From: Pseudomonadota bacterium | GTDB taxonomy: Bacteria; Pseudomonadota; Alphaproteobacteria; Rhizobiales; Xanthobacteraceae | Reading direction: 5' to 3' | NCBI GenBank assembly: GCA_023422775.1 | Contig: JAFAGM010000089.1 | Coordinates: 56,885-120,884, forward strand | DNA: 64,000 bases | Shown here: positions 35,712 to 43,776 of the stretch, one piece after another | Numbering within the stretch: position 1 is the first letter of the stretch | Layout: each line of letters begins with the position of its first letter | Position numbers and translations under genes: made by a program | The notes under the pieces: generated by a model | The model's database searches: none | The model's input: the letters and a program-made list of their open reading frames with translations, nothing else | Told to the model about the DNA's origin: nothing

Positions 35712-35927
35712 GCTTCATCCTCCCCGGCGAGTGGCCGATATGTGTTATTGATTTTGTCCAGGGACGCTAGGACATGACCGGGGAACCGGTCTTGCGTTCA
35801 GTTGCTGTACGCGGCATGCGTCAGGTGGCCGCGTCACGGTGTGCGCTATCGGCACAATAGTGCCAGCCGCTCAACGCAAGTTTGCGCGGGCCAAATCGGG
35901 GCATCGTAATCGCCGGGGAGGATGAGC

Positions 35928-37082
35928 ATGCTGGAGCGGACGAGGGTGCAAAGCCCGTTCTACACGGCGGAACACGAGGCGTTTCGCGACGTGATGCGCC
36001 GCTTCGTGGCGCGCGAGATCGAGCCCCATGCCCATGAGTGGGACGAAGCCGGCGAGTTTCCGCGCGAACTCTATGCCAGGGCCTCCGGGATTGGCCTGCT
36101 GGGGCTCGGCTTCCCGGAAGAATATGGCGGTGTTGCCGCCGATCAGTTCATGAAGATCGTGGCCTCGCAGGAGCTGGCGCGCGCCGGCGCGGGCGGGGTC
36201 AGTTCGAGCCTGATGAGCCACACCATCGGCTCGCCGCCGATCGCGCGTGCCGCCCGGCCCGAGGTCAAGGCACGGGTGCTGCCGCAGGTGCTCTCAGGCG
36301 AGAAGATTTCGGCGCTTGCGATCACCGAGCCCAGCGGCGGCTCCGATGTCGCCAACCTCCGCACCAAGGCGCGGCGCGATGGCGACCATTACGTCGTCAG
36401 CGGCGAAAAGACCTTCATCACGTCAGGCATGCGGGCCGATTATCTGACCGTTGCCGTGCGCACCGGCGGTGAAGGTCCGGGCGGTGTCAGCCTGCTGCTG
36501 ATCGAAGGCGATACGCCGGGCCTGTCGCGCACAAAGCTGAAGAAGATGGGCTGGTGGGCCTCGGACACCGCCACGCTGCATTTCGACGAATGTCGCGTCC
36601 CGGTGGAGAACCTGATCGGCGAGGAAGGCCAGGGCTTCAAGATCATCATGCAGAACTTCAACAGCGAGCGCATGGGCATGGCGGCGAGCTGCACCGCCTA
36701 TGCGCGCGTCTGCGTCGAGGAAGCGATCGCCTATGCCAAAGAGCGCAAGACTTTCGGCAAGCCGATCGCGCAGCACCAGGTGATCCGCCACAAGCTGGTG
36801 GACATGGCGCAGAAGGTCGCGGCGTCGCAGGCGATGCTGGAAATGCTGGCGTGGCGGCTCGGGCAGGGCGAGAGCCCGGTCGCCGAGATCTGCATGATGA
36901 AGAACCAGGCGACCCAGACCATGGCATTCTGCGCCTCCGAGGCGGTGCAGATATTCGGCGGCGCCGGCTTCATGCGCGGCGTCAAGGTCGAGCGCATCTA
37001 TCGCGAGGTCAAGGTCAATGCCATCGGCGGCGGCACCGAGGAGATCATGAAGGATCTGGCGTCGCGGCAGATGGGGTTGTGA
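35928..37082 (+). CDS. Acyl-CoA dehydrogenase 1
   Basis: The 384-residue flavoprotein has the FAD/acyl-CoA landmarks ALAITEPSGGSDVA and GEKTFITSGMRADY, and the C-terminal AVQIFGGAGFMRG. The catalytic Glu of short-chain enzymes (YEGT) is replaced by GGGTEEIM, while NSERMGMA carries Glu where isovaleryl-CoA and long-chain enzymes place their base. The reaction is alpha,beta-dehydrogenation of an acyl-CoA with electrons passed to ETF. I chose the ATG at 35928 because GGGGAG at 35915-35920 is seven bases upstream; the ATG at 35922 is nearly on top of it. Confidence 0.93.
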   Translation: MLERTRVQSPFYTAEHEAFRDVMRRFVAREIEPHAHEWDEAGEFPRELYARASGIGLLGLGFPEEYGGVAADQFMKIVASQELARAGAGGVSSSLMSHTIGSPPIARAARPEVKARVLPQVLSGEKISALAITEPSGGSDVANLRTKARRDGDHYVVSGEKTFITSGMRADYLTVAVRTGGEGPGGVSLLLIEGDTPGLSRTKLKKMGWWASDTATLHFDECRVPVENLIGEEGQGFKIIMQNFNSERMGMAASCTAYARVCVEEAIAYAKERKTFGKPIAQHQVIRHKLVDMAQKVAASQAMLEMLAWRLGQGESPVAEICMMKNQATQTMAFCASEAVQIFGGAGFMRGVKVERIYREVKVNAIGGGTEEIMKDLASRQMGL

Positions 37083-37094
37083 GCCGTGTTCTCC

Positions 37095-37194
37095 GTCATT
37101 CCGGAGCGGCGCGAAGCGCCGAATCCGGAATCCAGAGGTGAGTAAAACAACATCGAGATTCCGGGTTCGATGCTGCGCATCGCCCCGGAATGAC
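37095..37194. repeat. Dispersed palindrome, GTCATTCCGG family, copy 1
   Basis: Opens GTCATTCCGGAGCGGCGCGA and closes GCATCGCCCCGGAATGAC, with a central GAGATTCCGGGTTCGATG stretch. Related copies lie at 41694-41789, 45399-45477 and 62546-62644. It fills the spacer between the first and second acyl-CoA dehydrogenase genes; the bases after its right arm (GGAGGA) become the ribosome-binding site of the next gene. Confidence 0.85.
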
Positions 37195-37210
37195 GGAGGA
37201 CAACGAAACA

Positions 37211-38371
37211 ATGCTCTTCACCGCCGAACACGACGAACCCCGCCGCGCCTTGCAAAAGTTCATCGCCGCCGAGATCAATCCCTTCGTCGACGAATGGGAG
37301 AAGAACGACATCTTCCCGGCGCACGAGCTGTTCAAGAAGCTCGGCGATCTCGGTTTCCTCGGCCTGAACAAGCCGGTTGAATTCGGCGGCCAGGGGCTCG
37401 ATTACAGCTACGCGCTGATGATGGCCGAGGAACTCGGCGCCATTACCTGCGGCGGCGTGCCGATGGCGATCGGTGTGCAGACCGATATGGCTACTCCCGC
37501 GCTGGCGCGGTTCGGGTCCGACGAGGTGCGGCATGAGTTTCTGACGCCGGCCATTGCGGGTGACGCGGTGGCCTGTATCGGCGTCTCCGAGCCCGGTGCG
37601 GGCTCCGACGTCGCCTCGATCAAGACCAATGCGCGCTCCGATGGCGACGACTACGTCATCAACGGTGGCAAGATGTGGATCACCAATGGCACCCAGGCTG
37701 ACTGGATCTGCCTGCTTGCCAACACCAGCGACGACCAGGTCCACCGCAACAAGTCGCTGATCTGCGTGCCCATGAAGAGCAAGGGCGTGCAGATCGCGCG
37801 CAAGCTCGACAAGATGGGCATGCGCTCGTCCGACACCGCGCAGATCTTCTTCGACAATGTCCGGGTGCCCAAGCGCAACCGTATCGGCGAAGAGGGCCAG
37901 GGTTTTACCTACCAGATGATCCAGTTCCAGGAGGAGCGGCTGTGGGGTGCAGCCGCCTGTCTCAAGGCGCATGAGTTCATCATATCGGAGACGATCGAAT
38001 ATACCCGCAACCGAAAGGCCTTCGGCGGCTCGATCCTCGATAACCAGACCGTGCACTTCAAGCTTGCGGAAATGCAGACCGAGGTCGAACTGCTGCGCTC
38101 GCTGATCTACCGTGCGGCCGAAGCGCTGGTCGCCGGCGAGGACGTGACGCGGCTTGCGACCATGGCCAAGCTGAAGGCCGGGCGTCTGGGTCGTGAACTC
38201 ACCGACGCCTGCCTGCAATATTGGGGCGGCATGGGTTTCATGAACGAGACGCCGGTCAGCCGCGCCTATCGCGACAGCCGCCTGACCTCGATCGGTGGCG
38301 GCGCCGACGAGGTGATGCTGATGGTGCTGTGCAAGATGATGGGCACGCTGCCCGGCATGAAGAAGAGATAG
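37211..38371 (+). CDS. Acyl-CoA dehydrogenase 2
   Basis: The 386-residue flavoprotein has ACIGVSEPGAGSDVAS, GKMWITNGTQADW and the C-terminal QYWGGMGFMNE, and ends with GGGADEVM. As in the gene before it, the base likely lies in QEERLW (isovaleryl-CoA-type position) rather than at YEGT. I start at the ATG 37211; an ATG at 37190 would fall inside the flanking palindrome. GGAGGA at 37195-37200, next to the palindrome, is the best ribosome-binding site. Probably co-transcribed with dehydrogenase 3. Chain length specificity unknown. Confidence 0.93.
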   Translation: MLFTAEHDEPRRALQKFIAAEINPFVDEWEKNDIFPAHELFKKLGDLGFLGLNKPVEFGGQGLDYSYALMMAEELGAITCGGVPMAIGVQTDMATPALARFGSDEVRHEFLTPAIAGDAVACIGVSEPGAGSDVASIKTNARSDGDDYVINGGKMWITNGTQADWICLLANTSDDQVHRNKSLICVPMKSKGVQIARKLDKMGMRSSDTAQIFFDNVRVPKRNRIGEEGQGFTYQMIQFQEERLWGAAACLKAHEFIISETIEYTRNRKAFGGSILDNQTVHFKLAEMQTEVELLRSLIYRAAEALVAGEDVTRLATMAKLKAGRLGRELTDACLQYWGGMGFMNETPVSRAYRDSRLTSIGGGADEVMLMVLCKMMGTLPGMKKR

Positions 38372-38404
38372 CGCCGCAACGCGCCCAAGGCATGGGAACT
38401 CGAA

Positions 38405-39613
38405 ATGTTTCATCAGGAAAGCCAGAGAGTCGTCGAACTGAAGCATCGCCTTCAGTCGTTCATGGACCGCCACGTCTATCCGAACGAGGAGCGGTTCTAT
38501 CGCGAAGCCGAAGAGCTTGGCCCCTGGAAGGTCTTTCCCGTCGTCGAGGAGCTGAAGCCCAGGGCGAGGGAAGAGGGACTCTGGAACCTGTTCCTGCCGG
38601 AGAGCGAGCACGGCGCCGGCCTGACCAACCTTGAATACGCGCCGCTATGCGAGATCATGGGGCGGTCGCATCTGGCGCCGGAGCTGTTCAACTGCTCGGC
38701 GCCCGATACCGGCAACATGGAGGTGCTGGCGCGCTACGGCACGCGGGAGCATCAGGAGCGCTGGCTGAAACCGCTGCTCGCGGGTGAGATCCGCTCGTGC
38801 TTTGCCATGACCGAGCCCGCCGTCGCTTCCAGCGACGCCACCAACATCGAGAGCAGGATCGTTCGCGACGGCGATCACTACGTCATCAACGGCCGCAAAT
38901 GGTACACGACCAACGCGACCGATCCGCGCTGCAAGATCTGCATCTTCATGGGCAAGACCGATCCGGACAACCCGGACCGCCATCGCCAGCAGTCGATGAT
39001 CCTGGTGCCGATGGATACGCCGGGCATCAAGGTGCTGCGCCCGCTCCCGGTGTTCGGCTTCTATGGCGTGCCGGATCGTGCCTCGGAAGTGGTGTTCGAG
39101 AACGTGCGTGTTCCCGCATCCAACATGCTGCTCGGCGAGGGCCGCGGTTTCGAGATCGCACAGGGGCGTCTTGGCCCCGGCCGTATCCATCACTGCATGC
39201 GGCTGATCGGGCTGGCCGAACGGACGCTGGAGAAGATGTGCGTCCGGACCCGCAACCGCGTCGCCTTCGGCAAGCCGGTCTCGGAACAGACCGTCACCCA
39301 GGAACGGATTGCGGAATCGCGCATCATGATCGAGCAGTCGCGGCTGTTGACGCTGAACGCCGCACACATGATGGACACGGTCGGCAACCGGGTGGCCAAG
39401 GCAGAAATCGCGATGATCAAGGTCGCGGTGCCGAACATGGCGTGCCAGGTGATCGACTGGGCCATCCAGGCGCATGGCGGCGGCGGCACCAGCAACGATT
39501 TCGGGCTGGCTGCGGCCTACGCCACCGCGCGCCTGCTTCGTCTGGCCGACGGCCCGGACGAGGTCCATCGCAACCAGATTGCCCGCCTCGAATTGCGGAA
39601 GCACAGCAATTGA
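38405..39613 (+). CDS. Acyl-CoA dehydrogenase 3 (ACAD11-like)
   Basis: The 402-residue protein begins MFHQESQRVVELKHRLQSFM and has FAMTEPAVASSDATN, GRKWYTTNATDPR, ARLGPGRIHHCMR-like sequence and the C-terminal ADGPDEVHRNQIARLEL. The GPDEVH motif is the hallmark of the ACAD10/ACAD11-like branch, with the base as Asp rather than the YEGT Glu. It is closely related to the convergent gene 15 bases downstream (dehydrogenase 4): shared GLWNLFLP, NLEYAPL, GNMEVL and LGPGRIHHCMRLIG. Confidence 0.93.
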   Translation: MFHQESQRVVELKHRLQSFMDRHVYPNEERFYREAEELGPWKVFPVVEELKPRAREEGLWNLFLPESEHGAGLTNLEYAPLCEIMGRSHLAPELFNCSAPDTGNMEVLARYGTREHQERWLKPLLAGEIRSCFAMTEPAVASSDATNIESRIVRDGDHYVINGRKWYTTNATDPRCKICIFMGKTDPDNPDRHRQQSMILVPMDTPGIKVLRPLPVFGFYGVPDRASEVVFENVRVPASNMLLGEGRGFEIAQGRLGPGRIHHCMRLIGLAERTLEKMCVRTRNRVAFGKPVSEQTVTQERIAESRIMIEQSRLLTLNAAHMMDTVGNRVAKAEIAMIKVAVPNMACQVIDWAIQAHGGGGTSNDFGLAAAYATARLLRLADGPDEVHRNQIARLELRKHSN

Positions 39614-39628
39614 AGCGCTGCCCGTCGG

Positions 39629-40840
39629 TCAGGCCGGGGTGCCGTAACGCTTCAGCAGGCCGCGTCCAAGCTGCGACAGGTGCACCTGGTCCGGCCCGTC
39701 GCCGATCCGCATGAAGCGCGCGTAGGTGTAGGCCTCCGCCAGGAACGTGTCCTGCGAGACCCCGGCGCCGCCATGGATCTGGATGGCGCGATCGATCACG
39801 CGGGCGGCCATCGCCGGCACCACGATCTTGGCTGCGGCGATCAGGTCGCGCGCGGCCTTGTTGCCCTCGCGGTCCATCTTCTCCGCGGCGCGCAGCGTCA
39901 GCAGCCGCGCCTGCTCGATCTCGCACCAGGAATGGGCGATATCCTCCCGCACCGATCCCTGTTCGCCGAGCGGCTTGCCGAACGCGACGCGGGACTGCGC
40001 GCGGACGCACATCAGTTCGAGCGCGCGCTGTGCGCAGCCGATCAGGCGCATGCAGTGGTGGATGCGGCCGGGACCCAGCCGGCCCTGCGCGATCTCGAAG
40101 CCGCGGCCCTCGCCGAGCAGCATGTTGGCGGCGGGCACGCGCACATTGTCATAGACGATCTCGGGATGGCCGACCGGCGCATCGTCATAGCCGAACACGC
40201 GCATGTCCCTGATGATCCGGATCCCCGGTGTATCCCGCGGCACCAGCACCATCGACTGCTGCAGATGCTTGTTGGGATTGTCAGGGTCGGTCTTGCCCAT
40301 CACGATCAGGAGCTTGCAGTCCTCGCTCATCGCGCCCGAGGTGAACCACTTGCGGCCGTTGATGACATATTCGTCGCCGTCGCGGCGAATGCTGCACTGG
40401 ATGTTGGTGGCGTCGCTGGAGGCGACTTCAGGCTCGGTCATCGAGAAGGCCGAACGGATTTCGCCTGCCAGAAGCGGCTCGAGCCAGCGCTTCTTCTGCT
40501 CGGTCGTGCCGTAGAGCGACAGCACCTCCATGTTGCCGGTGTCCGGCGCCGAGCAGTTGAAGATTTCGGAGGCCCATGAAATCCGGCCCATGATCTCGGC
40601 AAGCGGCGCGTATTCCAGGTTGGTAATCCCCGCGCCATGATCGCCGGGCAGGAACAGATTCCACAGCCCTTCGCCGCGGGCACGGCGTTTCAATTCTTCC
40701 AGGACCGGCGGCCGGTGATGCCGGTGGCCGTTTTCCACCTGCTCCTGATAGTGCGTTTCCACCGGATAAACGTGCCGGTCCATGAAAGCTGACAGCCGCG
40801 CCTGCAATTCGATGGCCCGGGGACTGTGCTCGAAATCCAT
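39629..40840 (-). CDS. Acyl-CoA dehydrogenase 4 (ACAD11-like)
   Basis: The 403-residue protein is a paralogue of dehydrogenase 3, arranged tail to tail with it. It has SMTEPEVASSDATNIQ, GRKWFTSGAM, LGPGRIHHCMRLIG and the C-terminal GDGPDQVHLSQLGRG motif. It opens MDFEHSPRAIELQARLSAFM. As a flavoprotein it would dehydrogenate an acyl-CoA and pass electrons to ETF. The gene is preceded by 184 bases and by GST in the opposite direction. Whether the two act on one substrate or are redundant is open. Confidence 0.93.
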   Translation of the reverse strand: MDFEHSPRAIELQARLSAFMDRHVYPVETHYQEQVENGHRHHRPPVLEELKRRARGEGLWNLFLPGDHGAGITNLEYAPLAEIMGRISWASEIFNCSAPDTGNMEVLSLYGTTEQKKRWLEPLLAGEIRSAFSMTEPEVASSDATNIQCSIRRDGDEYVINGRKWFTSGAMSEDCKLLIVMGKTDPDNPNKHLQQSMVLVPRDTPGIRIIRDMRVFGYDDAPVGHPEIVYDNVRVPAANMLLGEGRGFEIAQGRLGPGRIHHCMRLIGCAQRALELMCVRAQSRVAFGKPLGEQGSVREDIAHSWCEIEQARLLTLRAAEKMDREGNKAARDLIAAAKIVVPAMAARVIDRAIQIHGGAGVSQDTFLAEAYTYARFMRIGDGPDQVHLSQLGRGLLKRYGTPA

Positions 40841-41024
40841 TGGCCTGGCCCCTCATGTTAGGTGACGCGGATCGGCGTCTCAGGTGCGTGAGTGGATGCG
40901 CCGCCTTTGATGGTCGTCTTGCGTTGACTGGCTGACGTCGTCTTCTGTTCGCGCCTGTGCGCGCAAAGATATCGTTGCGAACGGCTCGCCGGCGTTCCAG
41001 AGTAACCTTTATCAGAAAGAGGAA

Positions 41025-41687
41025 ATGCCGATGATCACGCTCTATCACTGCGACGGCGCGCGCTCGTTCCGTCCGCTCTGGATGCTGGAAGAGATGGGGC
41101 TGCCGTATGAGCTGAAGATGCTGCCGTTCCCGCCGCGGGTGCTCGCCAAGGAATATCTTGCGATCAATCCGCTCGGCACCATTCCCTTCATGGTCGACGG
41201 CGAGACCAGGATGACGGAGTCCTCTGGCATCTGTTATTACCTCGGGACCAAATACGGGCCCACGCCGCTGGTGGTCGGGCTGGACGATCCGGCCTATGGC
41301 GCCTTCCTGAACTGGATGTACTTCAGCGATGCCACGCTGACGTTTCCGCAAACGCTGGTGCTGAGATACAGCCAGCTCGAGCCGGAAGAGCGGCGGAACC
41401 CGCAGGTGGCCGGTGATTACGCAAAATGGTTCCTAGGTCGGCTGCGCGCCGTCGAGGCAGCCACCGCAAATGGGCAGAATTTGTGCGCCGGCCGTTTCAC
41501 GGCAGCCGACATCGTTAACGGTTATGCGCTGCGGCTGGCGGGCAATATCGGGCTCGCCAAGGATTTTGGCCCCAATGTGGCGGCCTATTGGGCCCGGCTG
41601 CAGGAACGCGAGGGCTACCAGCGCGCGGTTGCAGCGGAGCGCAAGGCGGGCGTCGAGCAGAACGTGACGCCGCGGGTAAGGGCCTGA
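41025..41687 (+). CDS. Glutathione S-transferase family protein
   Basis: The 220-residue protein has a thioredoxin-like N-domain (MPMITLYHCDGARSFRP..., with NPLGTIPFMVDGE and the Ser-rich TESSGI that binds the glutathione gamma-glutamyl group) and an all-helical C-domain (about 90-210, LCAGRFTAADIVNGYAL). Such enzymes conjugate or isomerise with glutathione, for example in aromatic or unsaturated acid catabolism. AAGAGGAA lies just upstream; ATG 41025 or ATG 41031 may be used. First of the plus-strand run leading to the AraC, BKACE and ligase genes. Confidence 0.9.
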   Translation: MPMITLYHCDGARSFRPLWMLEEMGLPYELKMLPFPPRVLAKEYLAINPLGTIPFMVDGETRMTESSGICYYLGTKYGPTPLVVGLDDPAYGAFLNWMYFSDATLTFPQTLVLRYSQLEPEERRNPQVAGDYAKWFLGRLRAVEAATANGQNLCAGRFTAADIVNGYALRLAGNIGLAKDFGPNVAAYWARLQEREGYQRAVAAERKAGVEQNVTPRVRA

Positions 41688-41693
41688 CTCTCA

Positions 41694-41789
41694 GTCATTC
41701 CGGGGCGATGCGAAGCATCGAACTATGGGGCGCCCCTTGCGCCCCTGAGAATCTCGAGATTCCGGGTTCGCTTCGCGCCCCGGAATGAC
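41694..41789. repeat. Dispersed palindrome, GTCATTCCGG family, copy 2
   Basis: Opens GTCATTCCGGGGCGATGCGA, contains ACTATGGGGCGCCCC and TCTCGAGATTCCGG, and closes CGCCCCGGAATGAC. Almost the same composite as the copy at 62546-62644, including the block GGGGCG..CCTTGCGCCCCTGAGA. It lies between the GST and AraC genes. Confidence 0.85.
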
Positions 41790-41874
41790 GATCTTCTATC
41801 GGTGACAGAACCCGAATTTCCGCTATGTTGACCTCGTCGCAGCGGCCAGAGAGCCGCGCGAGGAGGACGAGCCC

Positions 41875-42696
41875 ATGGACGATGTCGGCCGCAAATCTGG
41901 CCATCTGATGCTGATCACCCCGGAGCGCGTGTTCTACGCAGGCCTCCTCGGCCGGCCGCGCCAGCGCTGCTCGGGTGCGTTCAACATCTATGTCTCGATC
42001 GAAGGCGGCCTGTGGCTCACGACCGCCGACGGCGGCGAGCGCTACGGCGAAATGGTCGCCGTGCTGCCGAATATCAGGCACACCATCGCCAGCGATTATC
42101 GCACGGTGCTCAGCATCGTGATCGAGCCGGAGAGCGTGCGACCGGGCGTGCTGGAAGATCTCGTCGAGCGGCTCGACGGACCGGAAGGTCAGGCGTTCAC
42201 CAACCGCATTCGCGCCGCCTATCTCGAACTCCGCGACCATCAGGCGGGCGGTGATTTTTCCAGCGCCGAGTTCGATCGTCTGTGTCTCGGCGAAGTCCTG
42301 CCGCAGCGCGTGCTCGATCCGCGCGTGGCGCGTTCGATCGTGCAGATCGGAAGATTCTCCGGCGAGCCGGTGACAGCCGCAAGCTGCGCCGCGGAGGCCG
42401 GATTGTCGCCGTCGCGCTTCCTGCATCTGTTCAAGGAAGAGACCGGCATTTCGTTCCGTTCGTTCCGCGCCTGGAAGCGCGCGCGGCATCTGCTGCACTT
42501 TGCCAACCAGGACATCAACCTCGCGCATCTCGCGCAGGATATCGGCTATCCCGACTCCACGCATTTCAGCCACTCGATCCGCCGCTTCTATGGACTGAAG
42601 CCACGCGCGATCTTTTCAGGCTCGCGCGATCTTGCGATCTACAGCAGCGGCCGCGCCGGCGCCGACAATAGCGGGTGGACGCAAGAAGCCGGTTGA
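41875..42696 (+). CDS. AraC-family transcriptional regulator
   Basis: The 273-residue protein has an N-terminal cupin-like sensor (about 10-150, with FNIYVSIEGGLWLT and VAVLPNIRHTI) and a C-terminal AraC double helix-turn-helix domain (about 165-255). Typical text is AASCAAEAGLSPSRFLHLFK, followed by AHLAQDIGYPDSTHFSHSIRRFYGLKPR. It is likely to control the adjoining BKACE, ligase and carboxylase genes, or the upstream GST, in answer to a pathway intermediate. That link rests on proximity only. Confidence 0.92.
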   Translation: MDDVGRKSGHLMLITPERVFYAGLLGRPRQRCSGAFNIYVSIEGGLWLTTADGGERYGEMVAVLPNIRHTIASDYRTVLSIVIEPESVRPGVLEDLVERLDGPEGQAFTNRIRAAYLELRDHQAGGDFSSAEFDRLCLGEVLPQRVLDPRVARSIVQIGRFSGEPVTAASCAAEAGLSPSRFLHLFKEETGISFRSFRAWKRARHLLHFANQDINLAHLAQDIGYPDSTHFSHSIRRFYGLKPRAIFSGSRDLAIYSSGRAGADNSGWTQEAG

Positions 42697-42761
42697 TGCC
42701 GGACGCATGATCGCGAACGAAATTTTCGCGACCCCTCGCATCTCGCACCGAAGGCTGATCC

Positions 42762-43628
42762 ATGGGTGACAAGGCCGTCATTACCTGCTCGCTCAACGGC
42801 GTGCTGACCGATCCCAAGCAACACAACGTGCCGGTCACTCCGGAGCAGATGGCGCGCGAGGCGAAAGCCGCGTTCAACGCCGGCGCCAGCATCATGCATA
42901 TGCATCTGCGCCAGCAGGAACCGAACAAGGGGCATCTGCCGTCCTGGGACGTCAATGTCTCGAAGGAGATTCAGCAGGCGATCCGCGAGGCCTGCCCCGG
43001 CGTCATCATCAACCACACCACAGGCACCTCAGGTCCCAACTATCAGGGCGCACTGAACTGTGTGCGGGAAACGAAGCCGGAAATTGCCGCCTGCAATGCC
43101 GGCTCGCTCAACTATCTCAAGGTCAAGGCCGACAACACCTGGGCCTGGCCGCCGATGATGTTCGATAACGCGGTCGAGAAGGTGCAGGACTATCTCGACG
43201 TGATGAAGGAAGCGGGCACGATCCCGGAATTCGAATGCTTCGACGTCGGCATCGTGCGCTGTGTCAACATGTACCGGCAGACCGGGATGTATTCCGGGCC
43301 GCTGGAGTACAATTTCGTGATGGGCGTCGCGTCCGGCATGCCGGCCGATCCGGAACTGCTGCCGATCCTGTTGAAGCTGAAGGAGCCCGGGGCGCATTGG
43401 CAGGTCACCGCGATCGGCCGCGCCGAAATCTGGCCGCTGCACCAGCGCTGCGCCGATCTCGGCGGGCACCTGCGCACCGGGCTCGAAGACACCTTCTATC
43501 TCGCCAACGGCGCCAAGGTGACCTCGAACGGACAGTTGATCGAGGAAATCGCCGGCTGCGCGCGGCGCGCGGGGCGCGAGATCGCGAGCCCGGCGGAAGC
43601 GCGGCAGATCTTTGGGACCACGCATTAG
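42762..43628 (+). CDS. Beta-keto acid cleavage enzyme (BKACE, DUF849)
   Basis: The 288-residue protein shows the TIM-barrel BKACE fold with the zinc-binding pair His46 and His48 in MHMHLR and a downstream FECFDVGIVRCV block. BKACE enzymes condense a beta-keto acid with acetyl-CoA to give acetoacetate and an acyl-CoA; the founding member (Kce) acts on 3-keto-5-aminohexanoate. Substrate type depends on pocket residues I cannot judge here. The gene starts with an ATG 65 bases after the AraC gene; the neighbouring ligase, dehydrogenases and carboxylase suggest a keto acid of a degradative route. Confidence 0.9.
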   Translation: MGDKAVITCSLNGVLTDPKQHNVPVTPEQMAREAKAAFNAGASIMHMHLRQQEPNKGHLPSWDVNVSKEIQQAIREACPGVIINHTTGTSGPNYQGALNCVRETKPEIAACNAGSLNYLKVKADNTWAWPPMMFDNAVEKVQDYLDVMKEAGTIPEFECFDVGIVRCVNMYRQTGMYSGPLEYNFVMGVASGMPADPELLPILLKLKEPGAHWQVTAIGRAEIWPLHQRCADLGGHLRTGLEDTFYLANGAKVTSNGQLIEEIAGCARRAGREIASPAEARQIFGTTH

Positions 43629-43634
43629 CCTATC

Positions 43635-43718
43635 GTCATTGCGAGCGAAGCGAAGCAATCCATCGCGCGGCGTCAAGAAAGTATGGATTGCTTCGTCGCT
43701 ATCGCTCCTCGCAATGAC
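43635..43718. repeat. Dispersed palindrome, GTCATTGCGAG family, copy 2
   Basis: The left arm at 43635-43662 is identical to the left arm of the copy at 29299. The right arm at 43684-43718 begins TGGATTGCTTCG and ends GCAATGAC but carries inserted bases (GTCGCTATCGCTCC region). Lies between BKACE and the ligase gene. Confidence 0.85.
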
Positions 43719-43776
43719 GCTGTGGCAGGGGGCAGGCGCATCCGACCACGTTCAACACGTCTGAGGGACGGAACAG

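Noticed and set aside
35851..35864. GGCAC-AATA-GTGCC inverted repeat upstream of acyl-CoA dehydrogenase 1
   Set aside because: Arms of only five bases are expected by chance in a GC-rich spacer, so it is not listed as an operator.
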